From NCBI GenBank assembly GCA_965215315.1, contig CBDCDB010000008.1:806001-870000 (forward strand): 64,000 nt of DNA, given 5' to 3'. The notes under the pieces were generated by a model. That model worked only from the letters and a program-made list of their open reading frames with translations. It made no database searches and was not told where the DNA came from. The stretch is from Truepera sp965215315. Its GTDB lineage: Bacteria > Deinococcota > Deinococci > Deinococcales > Trueperaceae. The position numbers and the translations under genes were made by a program. Positions 41,438-49,911 of the stretch are shown one piece after another (positions within the stretch are counted from its first letter, which is position 1; each line of letters starts with the position of its first letter).

Positions 41438-42333
41438 TGGACGGTAACGGCCCCGAGACCTACACTGACGGCACCCTCGATGAAGCGTACCGCTTGGACA
41501 CGCCCGACGCCGAACTGTACTTTGAACTCGTCGGGCCACCCGGCGCACCCGTGATTTTCTACCTGCACGGCGGCCCCGGTTACAACAGCCATTCGTTCCG
41601 GGAGCTGGCCGAAGATGAGCTGCGCGGCTTCCGAGTCGTTTACGCCGACCAGCGCGGCGCAGGCCGGAGCCTCGCCGATACCGGGGCCGACCTCGGCGTC
41701 GAGGCGCTGGCAGGCGATATCGTTGCTATCTTAGACGCACTCAGGGTGGAGCGCGTGACGCTGTTCGCGCACGGGTTCGGCACGCTGATTGCCGCCGCCG
41801 CCGTAAAAAGCGCCCCTGAACGTATTGAGCGCCTCGTTCTGGTCAACCCCTGGGCCGATATGCCCGAACTCGCCAAAACGGTGCAGCTCAGCGCCGCAAA
41901 ACTCGCAGGTCGCGAGATTGCTGAGGACGAGCTGACCGAGTTACCGCCTGCCGAGCGCGTCGCCGAAGCGGTACGTAGTGGGGGCGGCAAAGACGTGTTC
42001 GATACGATGTTCTTCGCCACCACCGGTAGCCGAATGCGGTTAGAGCACGCCGACGCCGAGCTGTTTACCGAACTTCAAGAGAGCGTTCTGACCAGTTGGC
42101 AAGACATCTGGGAACTCACCGCTGACCTTGCGCCGCTCCGCGACTATCCAACGATTGTCATAATAGGGCGACAAGACGACAGCTGTTATCCGCGTCAGGC
42201 CGAAATTGTCCTCAGCGCGCTACCTAGTGCGCTCACCAGCTTGCTCGAGACCGCGCACTATCCGTGGCTCGACGACCCGGAAGCGTTCGGGGAAACGTTG
42301 GCTCAGGCGATGCAGGTGCCGTCTCGAGCGTAA
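41437..42333 (+). CDS. Alpha/beta-hydrolase-fold protein lacking the nucleophile serine
   Basis: 298 residues, prolyl-iminopeptidase type. HGGPGYNSHSF oxyanion region, YADQRGAGRS, the Asp in IIGRQDDS and the His in ETAHYPWLDD are present. The nucleophile elbow, normally GHSxG, reads FAHGFGT (about residue 117): the Ser is Gly. Catalysis by the usual mechanism is not possible, so it may be a binding or scaffold protein, or this copy is inactivated. The frame is otherwise intact. ATG 41437 overlaps the preceding stop. Confidence 0.85.
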   Translation: MDGNGPETYTDGTLDEAYRLDTPDAELYFELVGPPGAPVIFYLHGGPGYNSHSFRELAEDELRGFRVVYADQRGAGRSLADTGADLGVEALAGDIVAILDALRVERVTLFAHGFGTLIAAAAVKSAPERIERLVLVNPWADMPELAKTVQLSAAKLAGREIAEDELTELPPAERVAEAVRSGGGKDVFDTMFFATTGSRMRLEHADAELFTELQESVLTSWQDIWELTADLAPLRDYPTIVIIGRQDDSCYPRQAEIVLSALPSALTSLLETAHYPWLDDPEAFGETLAQAMQVPSRA

Positions 42334-42576
42334 AACCTACTCGTTCTCTGCTTTTCCGGAGTCGTCACCGTTCAAGACGGCCGTTCATAAGAGATTTTTG
42401 AGCTTCTACAGCTTAGTCTTGGTTATCCCCACGGTACAGAAACACCCGACATAGAAAGCTCGGGGCGACGGTTACAAACGTCCCGGACAGGTTCCGTCTA
42501 AGCTCGAGTTCCCAACCTCGCCTGTACGCTTGGTGAGCCGTGAAGTTTCATGCTAGGCGGCCCCGCACCCCCGTGA

Positions 42577-42582
42577 TAAATT
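42577..42582 (+). promoter_or_regulatory. -10 box (TAAATT) of yqeG
   Basis: TANNNT box 6 nt before ATG 42589; no Shine–Dalgarno. Confidence 0.55.
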
Positions 42583-42588
42583 ACCGCC

Positions 42589-43116
42589 ATGATGCTACGC
42601 CCCGACGCCGTTGTAGGCTCCCTCACCGAGGTTACACCGGACTTCTTACACACGCTTGGGGTACGCGCCGTTTTGCTCGACCTCGACGACACGCTGCTCG
42701 CCTCGGGCAGCGACCTGTTAGAACCCCTCTTTCGGGTGTGGCTCGAGTCCCTCCGAGGTGCGCAAGTACCCGTCGTGATTTTAAGCAACGGCACGCCCGC
42801 CCGCGTGACGTGCTGGGCGAGAGAGCTGGGGCTCGAGGGCTTGCACCTGACGGGTAAACCAGGAGGCCGAGCTTTTCGTCGGGGCCTCGACAAGCTCGGG
42901 ACGCCCGCCGCGGAAACGGCGATGGTCGGCGATCAGCTCTTTACCGACGTGTTCGGCGCGAACTTGGCTGGCATGGTCTCGGTTTTGGTGACGCCGCTCT
43001 CCCCCGGCAAGCTGCCGCACACCCGCATTTTACGGCACTTGGAGACGTTTTTGCTCCGGCGCTTCAGGTTTAGCCTTGACGCTTCAGGAGGTGCCGCGTG
43101 GCTGTCCTTTCGATAG
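42589..43116 (+). CDS. yqeG: YqeG-family HAD phosphatase
   Basis: 175 residues. HAD class IIIA: VLLDLDDTLLASGSD (nucleophile Asp), VILSNGTP, and MVGDQLFTDVFGANLAG. YqeG-type phosphatases include a mitochondrial/plastid phosphatidylglycerophosphate phosphatase group; the bacterial substrate is uncertain. It ends 19 bp inside pilB, so the two genes overlap and are probably co-expressed. Leaderless start (ATGATG after TAAATT). Confidence 0.88.
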   Translation: MMLRPDAVVGSLTEVTPDFLHTLGVRAVLLDLDDTLLASGSDLLEPLFRVWLESLRGAQVPVVILSNGTPARVTCWARELGLEGLHLTGKPGGRAFRRGLDKLGTPAAETAMVGDQLFTDVFGANLAGMVSVLVTPLSPGKLPHTRILRHLETFLLRRFRFSLDASGGAAWLSFR

Positions 43117-45749
43117 GCGATAAACGCCTCGGCGCGATGCTCTTAGAGCGCGGTTTCGTCTCGGACGACGGCTTGCAACGCGCCATCTCTCGGCACGCCG
43201 AGATGGGCGGACGCTTGGCTGAGGTGCTGGTCGGGTTGGGCGTTGTGTCAGAGCAGCGGATTGCCCGCGCCATCGAAGAGGCCATCGGGATTCCGATTGT
43301 AGCGCTGCCGCGCGCACAGGTTGACCCCGAAGCCCTGACGCGGGTTTCAGCAGAGGTCGCCCTCGAGCTCCGCGCCTTCCCCTTTCACGTCACGAACAAC
43401 CGCCTCCGCGTCGCCTTTGTCGATCCGCTCGACGCGCTCGCCGTTGAAGAGCTCGAGGACGCGTCAAACTGCATCGTTGAACCGTATCAGGCGCTCTCGT
43501 CAGAGGTCGCGTGGGCCTTGGCAACGTACTATCCCGAACTCGGCCTGACGCCTCCGGCTGAAGTCAACCCGCAGATGGGGCAACGCGTCGGCGATCTGGC
43601 AAAAAACATGGGCCTTATTTCTGGTGAGCAGCTCGCTAAAGCTTTGGAGCAGCAGGGACGCACAGGCGGGCTTTTGGGGCATATTTTGCTCGAGCAGGGC
43701 ATGCTAGACGAAACCCAGCTCGGTGAGCTGCTAGCAGAACAGGCTGAGCTGAAGTTTGTCGCTAAGCTCGAGGGCGTGCAGGTCAGCGAAAAGCTCGCCT
43801 CGAGCCTGCTCCGCGTCGACGCTTTGCAGTACCGCGCCGTCCCGTTCAGCGAAGAAGACGGCGTGCTGGTCGTCGCGCTAGCCGACCCGCGTAAAGGGGC
43901 CGAAGTCGCCGAGATCATCCCGCGCCCGGTCAAGTTCGTCGTCGCACCTGAAAGTCAGGTACAAAAACTGACCGAAAAGCTTTACGACGCCGACAAGGGC
44001 CGGTTGGGTGAAACCCTGATGGCGAGCAACAAGCTCCGCCGTGAACAGCTCCGTGAAGCCTTAGCCGAGCAGAACAAGCTGGGCCGCGTCAAACCGCTCG
44101 GTGAAATCCTGGTCGACCTCGGTTACGTCACGCGCGAAGACGTGCAGAACGCACTCTCTAGGCAGCGCGTCGGCGGGGGCAGGTTGGAAGACACGCTCGT
44201 TCAGTCAGGTAAGATCAGCCCGGAAATGCTCGCCCGGAGCCTCGCCATGCAGCTCGGCTACGAGTTCGTCGAGGAGAACGTCCCGGTCGATCCGTTTGTC
44301 ATCACCTTGATTCCGGAAGGGACGATTCGGCGTTACAACGTGATGCCGCTACGACTCGAGGGTAGCGCCGTCGTGTTGGCGATGAAAGACCCCCGGCACG
44401 TGTTTGCGTTAGACGACATCCGGCTGATTACGGGCCGCGAGATTAAACCGGCGGTCGCCACTGAAGAGACGCTCTTAAGACTGATCAACCGCTACTACCG
44501 TTCGGGCGATTCGATGGAAGACCTCGCCAAAGCCGCCCTACAAGAGATCGGGGACGTCGAAGAACTCAGTGACGACTCGAACCTGGACGACACCGCACTC
44601 GTCAAGGTCGTGAACAACATCATCCGCGAGTCGGTCTTAAACGATATTTCGGACATTCACATCGAACCGCGCCCCGACAATGTGATCATCCGGGTACGTA
44701 AAGACGGGGCGCTCCGCGAATACATGACGATGCCCAAGGGCGTCGCCGGGGCGATGTCGGCGCGGATCAAGATCATGGGCCGCCTAAATATTGCCGAGCG
44801 CAGGTTGCCGCAAGACGGGCGGGTACGCTTTAAGGACAAAAATATGGAGGTCGACCTCCGGCTTTCAACCCTGCCGACGGTTTACGGCGAAAAAGCCGTC
44901 ATGCGTATCCTCAAAAAAGCGACCTCGATTCCGGAGATTGAGCAGCTAGGATTCGCGGACTATAACCTCGAGCGTTTCACCGACACCATCCAAAAACCCT
45001 ACGGCATCTTTCTCATCACCGGCCCGACGGGTTCAGGCAAGTCGTTTACGACCTTTTCAATCCTGAAACGTATCGCCACCCCGGACGTGAACGTCACGAC
45101 AGTTGAAGACCCGGTAGAGTACGAGATTCCCGGTATCAACCAGACGCAGGTCAACGTCAAGGCGGGCTTGACGTTTGCCAGCGCCCTGCGCTCATTTTTA
45201 CGGCAAGACCCCGACGTCATTATGATCGGTGAGATTCGGGACACCGAAACCGCCAAGATCGCTGTCGAAGCGGCCCTGACCGGGCACCTGGTCATCGCTA
45301 CCTTGCACACGAACGACGCCGCCGGAGCCGTGACGCGCCTTGAAGAGATGGGCGTCGAGCCTTTCAATATCTCGGCGGCACTTTTAGGCGTCCTCGCGCA
45401 GCGCCTGGTACGTAAAGCGTGCAGCGACTGCCGGGTCGCCTACACGCCCGACCCCGACGTGTTGCGGCGTTTGGGTTTAGACGAACGCCAGCTCGCCGGG
45501 GCCAGCCTCTACCGGGGCGTCGGCTGCGACAAATGCAACGGCACCGGCTACAACGGTCGCGCCGCGATTCACGAACTCCTGACCGTCGGCGGCGGCGTCG
45601 AAACCGCTATCGTACAGGGCAAATCGTCAACGGACATCAAAGAGATCGCCGTTCAGGACGGGATGAAAACACTCCGTGACGACGGCGTCTTCAAGGCGTT
45701 CGGCGGCTTGACAACTTTAGAAGAAGTCCTCGCTAAAACGACCGACTAA
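43098..45749 (+). CDS. pilB: Type IV pilus assembly ATPase PilB/PilF
   Basis: 883 residues. Three N-terminal MshEN-type domains (about 1-150, 160-300, 305-455; RLGAMLLERGFVSDDGLQRAIS is the first), as in Thermus PilF, where such domains bind c-di-GMP. The ATPase follows: Walker A GPTGSGKS near residue 640, Walker B VIMIGEIRD near 703, the His box GHLVIATLHTN, and a zinc tetra-Cys site (CSDC near 774, CDKC near 810). It powers pilus extension, which also drives natural transformation in this phylum. GTG 43098 has AGGAGG 6 nt ahead and overlaps the yqeG end. Confidence 0.97.
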   Translation: MAVLSIGDKRLGAMLLERGFVSDDGLQRAISRHAEMGGRLAEVLVGLGVVSEQRIARAIEEAIGIPIVALPRAQVDPEALTRVSAEVALELRAFPFHVTNNRLRVAFVDPLDALAVEELEDASNCIVEPYQALSSEVAWALATYYPELGLTPPAEVNPQMGQRVGDLAKNMGLISGEQLAKALEQQGRTGGLLGHILLEQGMLDETQLGELLAEQAELKFVAKLEGVQVSEKLASSLLRVDALQYRAVPFSEEDGVLVVALADPRKGAEVAEIIPRPVKFVVAPESQVQKLTEKLYDADKGRLGETLMASNKLRREQLREALAEQNKLGRVKPLGEILVDLGYVTREDVQNALSRQRVGGGRLEDTLVQSGKISPEMLARSLAMQLGYEFVEENVPVDPFVITLIPEGTIRRYNVMPLRLEGSAVVLAMKDPRHVFALDDIRLITGREIKPAVATEETLLRLINRYYRSGDSMEDLAKAALQEIGDVEELSDDSNLDDTALVKVVNNIIRESVLNDISDIHIEPRPDNVIIRVRKDGALREYMTMPKGVAGAMSARIKIMGRLNIAERRLPQDGRVRFKDKNMEVDLRLSTLPTVYGEKAVMRILKKATSIPEIEQLGFADYNLERFTDTIQKPYGIFLITGPTGSGKSFTTFSILKRIATPDVNVTTVEDPVEYEIPGINQTQVNVKAGLTFASALRSFLRQDPDVIMIGEIRDTETAKIAVEAALTGHLVIATLHTNDAAGAVTRLEEMGVEPFNISAALLGVLAQRLVRKACSDCRVAYTPDPDVLRRLGLDERQLAGASLYRGVGCDKCNGTGYNGRAAIHELLTVGGGVETAIVQGKSSTDIKEIAVQDGMKTLRDDGVFKAFGGLTTLEEVLAKTTD

Positions 45750-45786
45750 GCTATTTAGCACGATTCATCAAACAGAAAGGGTGAAC

Positions 45787-46950
45787 ATGAACCAAACCGA
45801 CATCATCGACCTTTTACGAATGACGAGCGAGCGCCGAGCCTCGGATCTCATCGTCACCGTCGGCCTGCCGCCGATGCTCCGGCTCGACGGCGAATGGCAA
45901 CCGACTGAATTAGATACCCTGAACGCCAGCGACACGCGCCGCCTCTTGTATACCATGATGGATGAAAAAAAGCAGCGCGACTTCGAAGAGCGCCGCGAAC
46001 TCGACTTTTCGTTTTCGCTGACCGGACACGGACGGTTCAGGGTCAACGCCTTTTTTCAAAAGGGTGCCATCGGCGGGGTGCTGCGGACGATTCCCAGTGA
46101 AGTTTTAGGGTTCGACAAAATGGGGTTGCCGAGCGTTGTCGGCGACGTAGCGAGAGCGCCACGCGGCCTCGTGCTCGTGACCGGGCCGACCGGCTCGGGC
46201 AAATCGACGACGCTCGCAGCCATGCTCGATATGGTCAATTCTGAAATGCAAAAACACATCATGACCATCGAAGACCCTATCGAGTTTTTTCATACCCACA
46301 AACGTTCAATCATCAATCAGCGCGAACTCGGCGACGACACCAAGAGCTTCGAGCGGGCGCTCCGGGCAGTTTTACGGCAAGCCCCGGACGTCATTTTGGT
46401 CGGTGAGATGCGCGACTTTGAAACTATCGGCGCGGCTGTGACCGCCGCTGAAACCGGGCACCTGGTCATGGGCACGCTGCACACCAACTCTGCGCCGGAA
46501 GCCGTCGACCGCATTATCGACGTGTTTCCCGAAGCGCAGCAGGCGCAGGTCAGGGTGCAGTTGGCCAACAACTTGCAGGCTATCCTGACGCAGCAGCTCG
46601 TTCCCAAACAGGGCGGCGGGCGGGCGCTGGCTTACGAGTTTTTGATCGCTACACCGGCTGTTCGCAACCTCATTCGTGAGGGGAAGACGCACCAGATTTT
46701 ATCAGCCATTCAGATGGGCGGACAGCACGGAATGCAGACGATGGACGCGTGCTTGGCTGAGCTGCACCTAAAAAGGACGATCTCTTACGAAGTCGGGATT
46801 TCTCGAGCGGTGGACGCCAAAGAGTTTGCCCGGTTAGTGAGCACGGGCGGCGTTACCGGAAGCGGAGCGCCAACCTCGAACGGGGCACCGCTACCCCGTC
46901 AGGCACCGGTGGCGACGCCGGGTACGTTTGGTCGCGGCGGGCGCGGCTAA
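45787..46950 (+). CDS. pilT: Type IV pilus retraction ATPase PilT
   Basis: 387 residues. Walker A TGPTGSGKSTTLAAML near residue 132, VILVGEMRD, GHLVMGTLHTNSA, and the PilT signature AVRNLIREGKTHQI. The C-terminal 30 residues are Gly/Ser/Pro-rich and variable. It depolymerises pilin for retraction and DNA uptake. Start ATG 45787: AGAAAGG ends immediately before an in-frame GTG at 45781, so the ATG 6 nt further is better spaced. Ends with a terminator. Confidence 0.97.
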   Translation: MNQTDIIDLLRMTSERRASDLIVTVGLPPMLRLDGEWQPTELDTLNASDTRRLLYTMMDEKKQRDFEERRELDFSFSLTGHGRFRVNAFFQKGAIGGVLRTIPSEVLGFDKMGLPSVVGDVARAPRGLVLVTGPTGSGKSTTLAAMLDMVNSEMQKHIMTIEDPIEFFHTHKRSIINQRELGDDTKSFERALRAVLRQAPDVILVGEMRDFETIGAAVTAAETGHLVMGTLHTNSAPEAVDRIIDVFPEAQQAQVRVQLANNLQAILTQQLVPKQGGGRALAYEFLIATPAVRNLIREGKTHQILSAIQMGGQHGMQTMDACLAELHLKRTISYEVGISRAVDAKEFARLVSTGGVTGSGAPTSNGAPLPRQAPVATPGTFGRGGRG

Positions 46951-46980
46951 ACCTCACCCAAAAAATGTTTACGCTAGACC

Positions 46981-47007
46981 AAGCTCAGTCATTTGCCTGA
47001 GCTTTTT
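46981..47007 (+). terminator. Terminator after pilT
   Basis: AAGCTCAG (46981-46988) and CTGAGCTT (46997-47004), 8-nt loop, followed by TTT. Confidence 0.75.
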
Positions 47008-47540
47008 GGCCTCGAGCCTCCCAACAGCACAACCGTTATCTTTTCTGCAGGGAGCGTTTTACGGCAGATATTTTGCGGTAAGCACCGCATTTCCACAAAG
47101 ATTGCTACAAGTATAGTCGCAGAATGTGCGTTTTGATCAGCAAGCATCAGATTGAGAGCGTTACTGACCAGATATCTTGCGGATACTTCACAGCAAGCAC
47201 TGGTTTTACGGTAAGCCTCAAAGTGGCGGGCGAACCTCCGCCGTCACTTGCGCTGTGACTCAGAGACAAAGCGGGACAAAGTTTGCTGCTCGAGTCAAGG
47301 TCAGCCCTTCGGCTCAGCGCCATAGACTGGCGTTTACCGGAGCAGCTTACCGCAACGCACCAAAATCGTCCTTCACGTCAGCCCCCAGCCGCCACCTTTG
47401 TAACAACAGGTACTTTCACAAAGCACTGTAACTCAACACAATTAGGGGAATGGGGCAGCACTGGGAGCCGTTAGACCTGTTAGTCTAGTTCCCGCCCTTG
47501 GACAAGCGACCCGAATAGGGTATGAGAATGGAGCGTAAAC
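47008..47540. other. Gene-free region C with one 63-bp repeat
   Basis: No gene is supported. It contains repeat R7 at 47121-47183, a GCATTTCC-type block at about 47088-47125 like that of region B, and otherwise nothing I can name. The 47.4-47.5 kb end leads into the gene at 47541. Confidence 0.7.
47121..47183 (+). repeat. 63-bp palindromic repeat, copy R7 (3' end diverged)
   Basis: AGAATGTGCGTTTTGATCAG ... TTGAGAGCGTTACTGACCAGAT. The outer right end ATACCTGCT is replaced by ATCTTGCGG. Confidence 0.75.
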
Positions 47541-48098
47541 GTGAGCGACAATCAGAAGCAAGACACCAAAACCGACGCCAAGAAAAAGGCTGAGGATACC
47601 GCTCAGAAGACGTCTCAAAAGGCGGATCAGGCAGCTCAAGACGCTAAGCAACAAGCGGGCGACGCAGCTGATGACGCCAAGCAGCGTGCGGGCGACGTTA
47701 AGGACAGAGTCAAGGCGCAAGCGCAAGACGCCCGCGCCCGCGCTGAGGCCGAGGCTCAGAAGGGTTTTGAGCAGGGCAAAGGCCGGGTCGTCTCGCAGGT
47801 GAGCAGCGTCGCTCAGGCGTTTCGCAAGACCGGCGAACAGCTCCGGGACGAAGATCAGGGCGACCTTGCAGGTTACACTGAGCGCATTGCTGATGAGGTT
47901 GAGAAAGTGTCTGGCTACCTCGAGGGTAAAGGCTTACGCGACGTGATGGGCGACGTTGAAACTTTCGCGCGGCAGCGGCCCAGCTTGTTCGTCGGTGGAG
48001 CGCTCGTGGTGGGGCTCGTCGCAGCGCGGTTTTTGCGCTCGAGCGGCTCTAGCTCTCACGCCTCAAACGCCGATACGTCTTATGACCCCTACCGTTAG
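47541..48098 (+). CDS. LEA-like stress protein with membrane anchor
   Basis: 185 residues. Residues 1-75 are highly charged and repetitive, built of 11-residue-like Ala/Lys/Asp/Gln units (KKKAEDTAQKTSQKADQAAQ), resembling desiccation-related LEA repeats. Residues about 90-150 are amphipathic, then a membrane segment (LFVGGALVVGLVAARFL). GTG start, GGAG 7 nt ahead. Likely protects or stabilises membranes under stress; no direct evidence. First of three co-directional genes. Confidence 0.75.
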   Translation: MSDNQKQDTKTDAKKKAEDTAQKTSQKADQAAQDAKQQAGDAADDAKQRAGDVKDRVKAQAQDARARAEAEAQKGFEQGKGRVVSQVSSVAQAFRKTGEQLRDEDQGDLAGYTERIADEVEKVSGYLEGKGLRDVMGDVETFARQRPSLFVGGALVVGLVAARFLRSSGSSSHASNADTSYDPYR

Positions 48099-48107
48099 GC
48101 GCGGCGC

Positions 48108-48533
48108 ATGGTAACAGGAGAAACACCTAACGATCGAACGGCGTACGGAGCGGGCGAAAGCCGTTCGTTCAGCACCCTGTTTTCAGGGTTGATGAGCGAC
48201 ATCGGGCTCCTCATTCAGCAAGAAGTCGCCCTCGCTAAAAAAGAGTTCCAGGGGGCGCTCTCGCAAGCGGTCGTCGGCATTGTGGTATTGGCGGTTGGCG
48301 GTATCTTGGCCACAGTCGGACTCGTTGCGGTTCTGACCTCGATTATTTTAGCTCTCGCGCTCGTGATGCCCCACTGGGCGGCGGCGCTGCTCGTCGGCGT
48401 CGTTTTCCTCATTTTGGGTGCGGTCTTCGCTTGGCTCGGCATTAGCCGGATGCGAAAACTCAAACTCATTCCTGAACGCACCGCGCAGACCCTTAAAGAC
48501 GACGCGGCGATGATTCGGGAGAAGGTCCAGTGA
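48108..48533 (+). CDS. Phage-holin-superfamily membrane protein (DUF1469-type)
   Basis: 141 residues. N-terminal SFSTLFSGLMSDIGLLIQQEVALAKKE, then two membrane segments (VVGIVVLAVGGILATVGLVAVL and WAAALLVGVVFLILGAVFAWLG), as in actinobacterial and other DUF1469 proteins. The name reflects similarity to holins, not a lysis role. 9 bp after the preceding stop and 7 bp before the next gene, so co-transcribed. Confidence 0.85.
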   Translation: MVTGETPNDRTAYGAGESRSFSTLFSGLMSDIGLLIQQEVALAKKEFQGALSQAVVGIVVLAVGGILATVGLVAVLTSIILALALVMPHWAAALLVGVVFLILGAVFAWLGISRMRKLKLIPERTAQTLKDDAAMIREKVQ

Positions 48534-48540
48534 GTAGATT

Positions 48541-49614
48541 ATGAGTCAGGATAAAGACAGGGATTTGGGTGAACTCGAGGCCGACATCGCTCAAACACGG
48601 CAAAATCTAGGTCAAAATGTCGAAGCGCTCTCGCAAAAACTCAACCCGGAGCGGTTTAGAAACTCATTCAAAACGCAGACCGAGCAGACGCTCGCAGGTG
48701 CGCAGGAGGTCGTAATGGACACCGTACAGGAAGTAACTGATAATGTAACGCAGCGGGCTCAAGAAGCAGGCAGCAGCTTTTTCGATATGGTCCGCCGCCA
48801 CCCGCTGCCGACCGCGCTCATCGGCGCAGGCGTCGTTCTCTTAGCCGCTGGGGGCGGCGTCAGCATCAAACGCTCAAACGAAGACGACGACGGCTACACG
48901 GGGTACGGAACCCGCTACGGTTACGGTGAAGGGGACTACACGGGTTACGTGCGTCCCGGTTTCGGTGATGAAGCTTCAGCGGCGACGGGCTACTCCGAAC
49001 CCAACCATCAGCTGCGAGGTAGCTACGAGCAGGGCTACGGCGACCCACAAGGGTTCCAGAGCTACGGTGCTGACTACGGAACAGGTGAAGGTAGCACCAG
49101 TGCAGGTACAGGAAGCTACAGCTCAGGCGGTCTGGGCAGCACCGAAGCTGACTCAGGTGCTTACGGCAACTGGTCGCAAGACGACAACAGCGGTTTTCGT
49201 GACCAAGCAGGCAGCGCCGTACGGCAGGCGAAGGCGAAAACTAAAGACGCTGGACGTGGGCTGGCGGGTTTTATCGAATCACAACCCCTTGTGGCCGGAC
49301 TTATCACCGCAATTCTCGGCGCACTCATCGGGCTTTCACTGCCCGGTACCCGCCAGGAAGACGAGCTGATGGGCGACGCCCGCGACAACCTTGCAGGGCA
49401 GGCCAAAGAAGCTGCCGACCGTGCGCGGCAGGTGGCCCAAAAGACGTTCGACGACGCCAAGGAAACCGCGAAAGAAGAGTTCAGCAAGGTCGCCAGCGAC
49501 GCCAAGGCTGGCGGCGAAAACCTAATGCAAGAGGGTAAAGAGGCCGCTAAAAAGGTTGCCGACGACGCCAAAGAAACCGCCAAAGACGAGTCGAACAAAC
49601 AGAAGCCCAGCTAA
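48541..49614 (+). CDS. DUF3618 membrane protein with Gly/Tyr-rich middle and LEA-like tail
   Basis: 357 residues. Residues 1-60 are the DUF3618 helix (LGELEADIAQTRQNLGQNVEALSQKLNP). A membrane segment follows (PLPTALIGAGVVLLAAGGGV), then about 130 residues rich in Gly, Tyr and Ser with GY and YG repeats, a second membrane segment (PLVAGLITAILGALIGLSL), and a tail of charged repeats (KTFDDAKETAKEEFSKVASDAK) like the first gene. It probably acts at the envelope as part of the three-gene module. A terminator follows. Confidence 0.85.
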   Translation: MSQDKDRDLGELEADIAQTRQNLGQNVEALSQKLNPERFRNSFKTQTEQTLAGAQEVVMDTVQEVTDNVTQRAQEAGSSFFDMVRRHPLPTALIGAGVVLLAAGGGVSIKRSNEDDDGYTGYGTRYGYGEGDYTGYVRPGFGDEASAATGYSEPNHQLRGSYEQGYGDPQGFQSYGADYGTGEGSTSAGTGSYSSGGLGSTEADSGAYGNWSQDDNSGFRDQAGSAVRQAKAKTKDAGRGLAGFIESQPLVAGLITAILGALIGLSLPGTRQEDELMGDARDNLAGQAKEAADRARQVAQKTFDDAKETAKEEFSKVASDAKAGGENLMQEGKEAAKKVADDAKETAKDESNKQKPS

Positions 49615-49637
49615 CCGCTGTCAAGTGCTGTGCAGAG

Positions 49638-49662
49638 ACCGGACATGTCAAGTCCGGTTTTC
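49638..49662 (+). terminator. Terminator after the DUF3618 gene
   Basis: ACCGGAC (49638-49644) and GTCCGGT (49652-49658), 7-nt loop, then TTTTC. Confidence 0.75.
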
Positions 49663-49724
49663 TGCTGTGGGCAAATTTATGGGCGAATCTACTAGCGGCT
49701 CTATTGGTGATTGTGAAATTTGCG

Positions 49725-49754
49725 TTGACACGAGCTTAGAGCAGCCCATATACT
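49725..49754 (+). promoter_or_regulatory. Sigma-70-type promoter of the leu operon
   Basis: TTGACA (49725-49730) and TATACT (49749-49754), 18 bp apart. Transcription should start near 49761, just before the leader-peptide ATG. Confidence 0.75.
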
Positions 49755-49763
49755 CAGCTTTAG

Positions 49764-49835
49764 ATGCCAACAGCCGTGACCTTCGACCGACCGAGCCTAC
49801 TAGCAGGGTGTCGTCTCGAGGTCGCCACGGCGTAA
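49764..49835 (+). CDS. leuL: Leucine leader peptide
   Basis: 23 residues: MPTAVTFDRPSLLAGCR and a short tail, ATG 49764 to TAA 49833-49835. It contains two adjacent CTA codons and one CTC for Leu, CTA being uncommon here. The ATG is about 3 nt from the expected transcription start, so it is itself nearly leaderless. It is followed 22 bp later by a strong terminator, then leuC. This fits ribosome-mediated attenuation: stalling at Leu codons when Leu-tRNA is scarce would prevent terminator formation. Not verified by pairing calculations. Confidence 0.65.
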   Translation: MPTAVTFDRPSLLAGCRLEVATA

Positions 49836-49856
49836 CGACGCGCCTAGCTAGCAGCG

Positions 49857-49882
49857 CCCTCGGGAAATCCGAGGGTTTTTTT
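49857..49882 (+). terminator. Attenuator terminator before leuC
   Basis: CCCTCGG (49857-49863) and CCGAGGG (49869-49875), 5-nt loop, then seven T (49876-49882). It lies 29 bp before the leuC ATG, inside the leu transcript. Confidence 0.85.
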
Positions 49883-49911
49883 CGTTTGTAGCTCGCAGTA
49901 GAGAGGAATTT

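Noticed and set aside
47177..47474. Two open frames between pilT and the LEA-like gene
   Set aside because: No ribosome site or -10 box, odd composition (many R/S/H), no recognisable domain.
49556..49891. Open frame spanning the DUF3618 end and the leu leader
   Set aside because: It is a shadow of the DUF3618 3' end that runs on through a terminator and promoter; no protein pattern.
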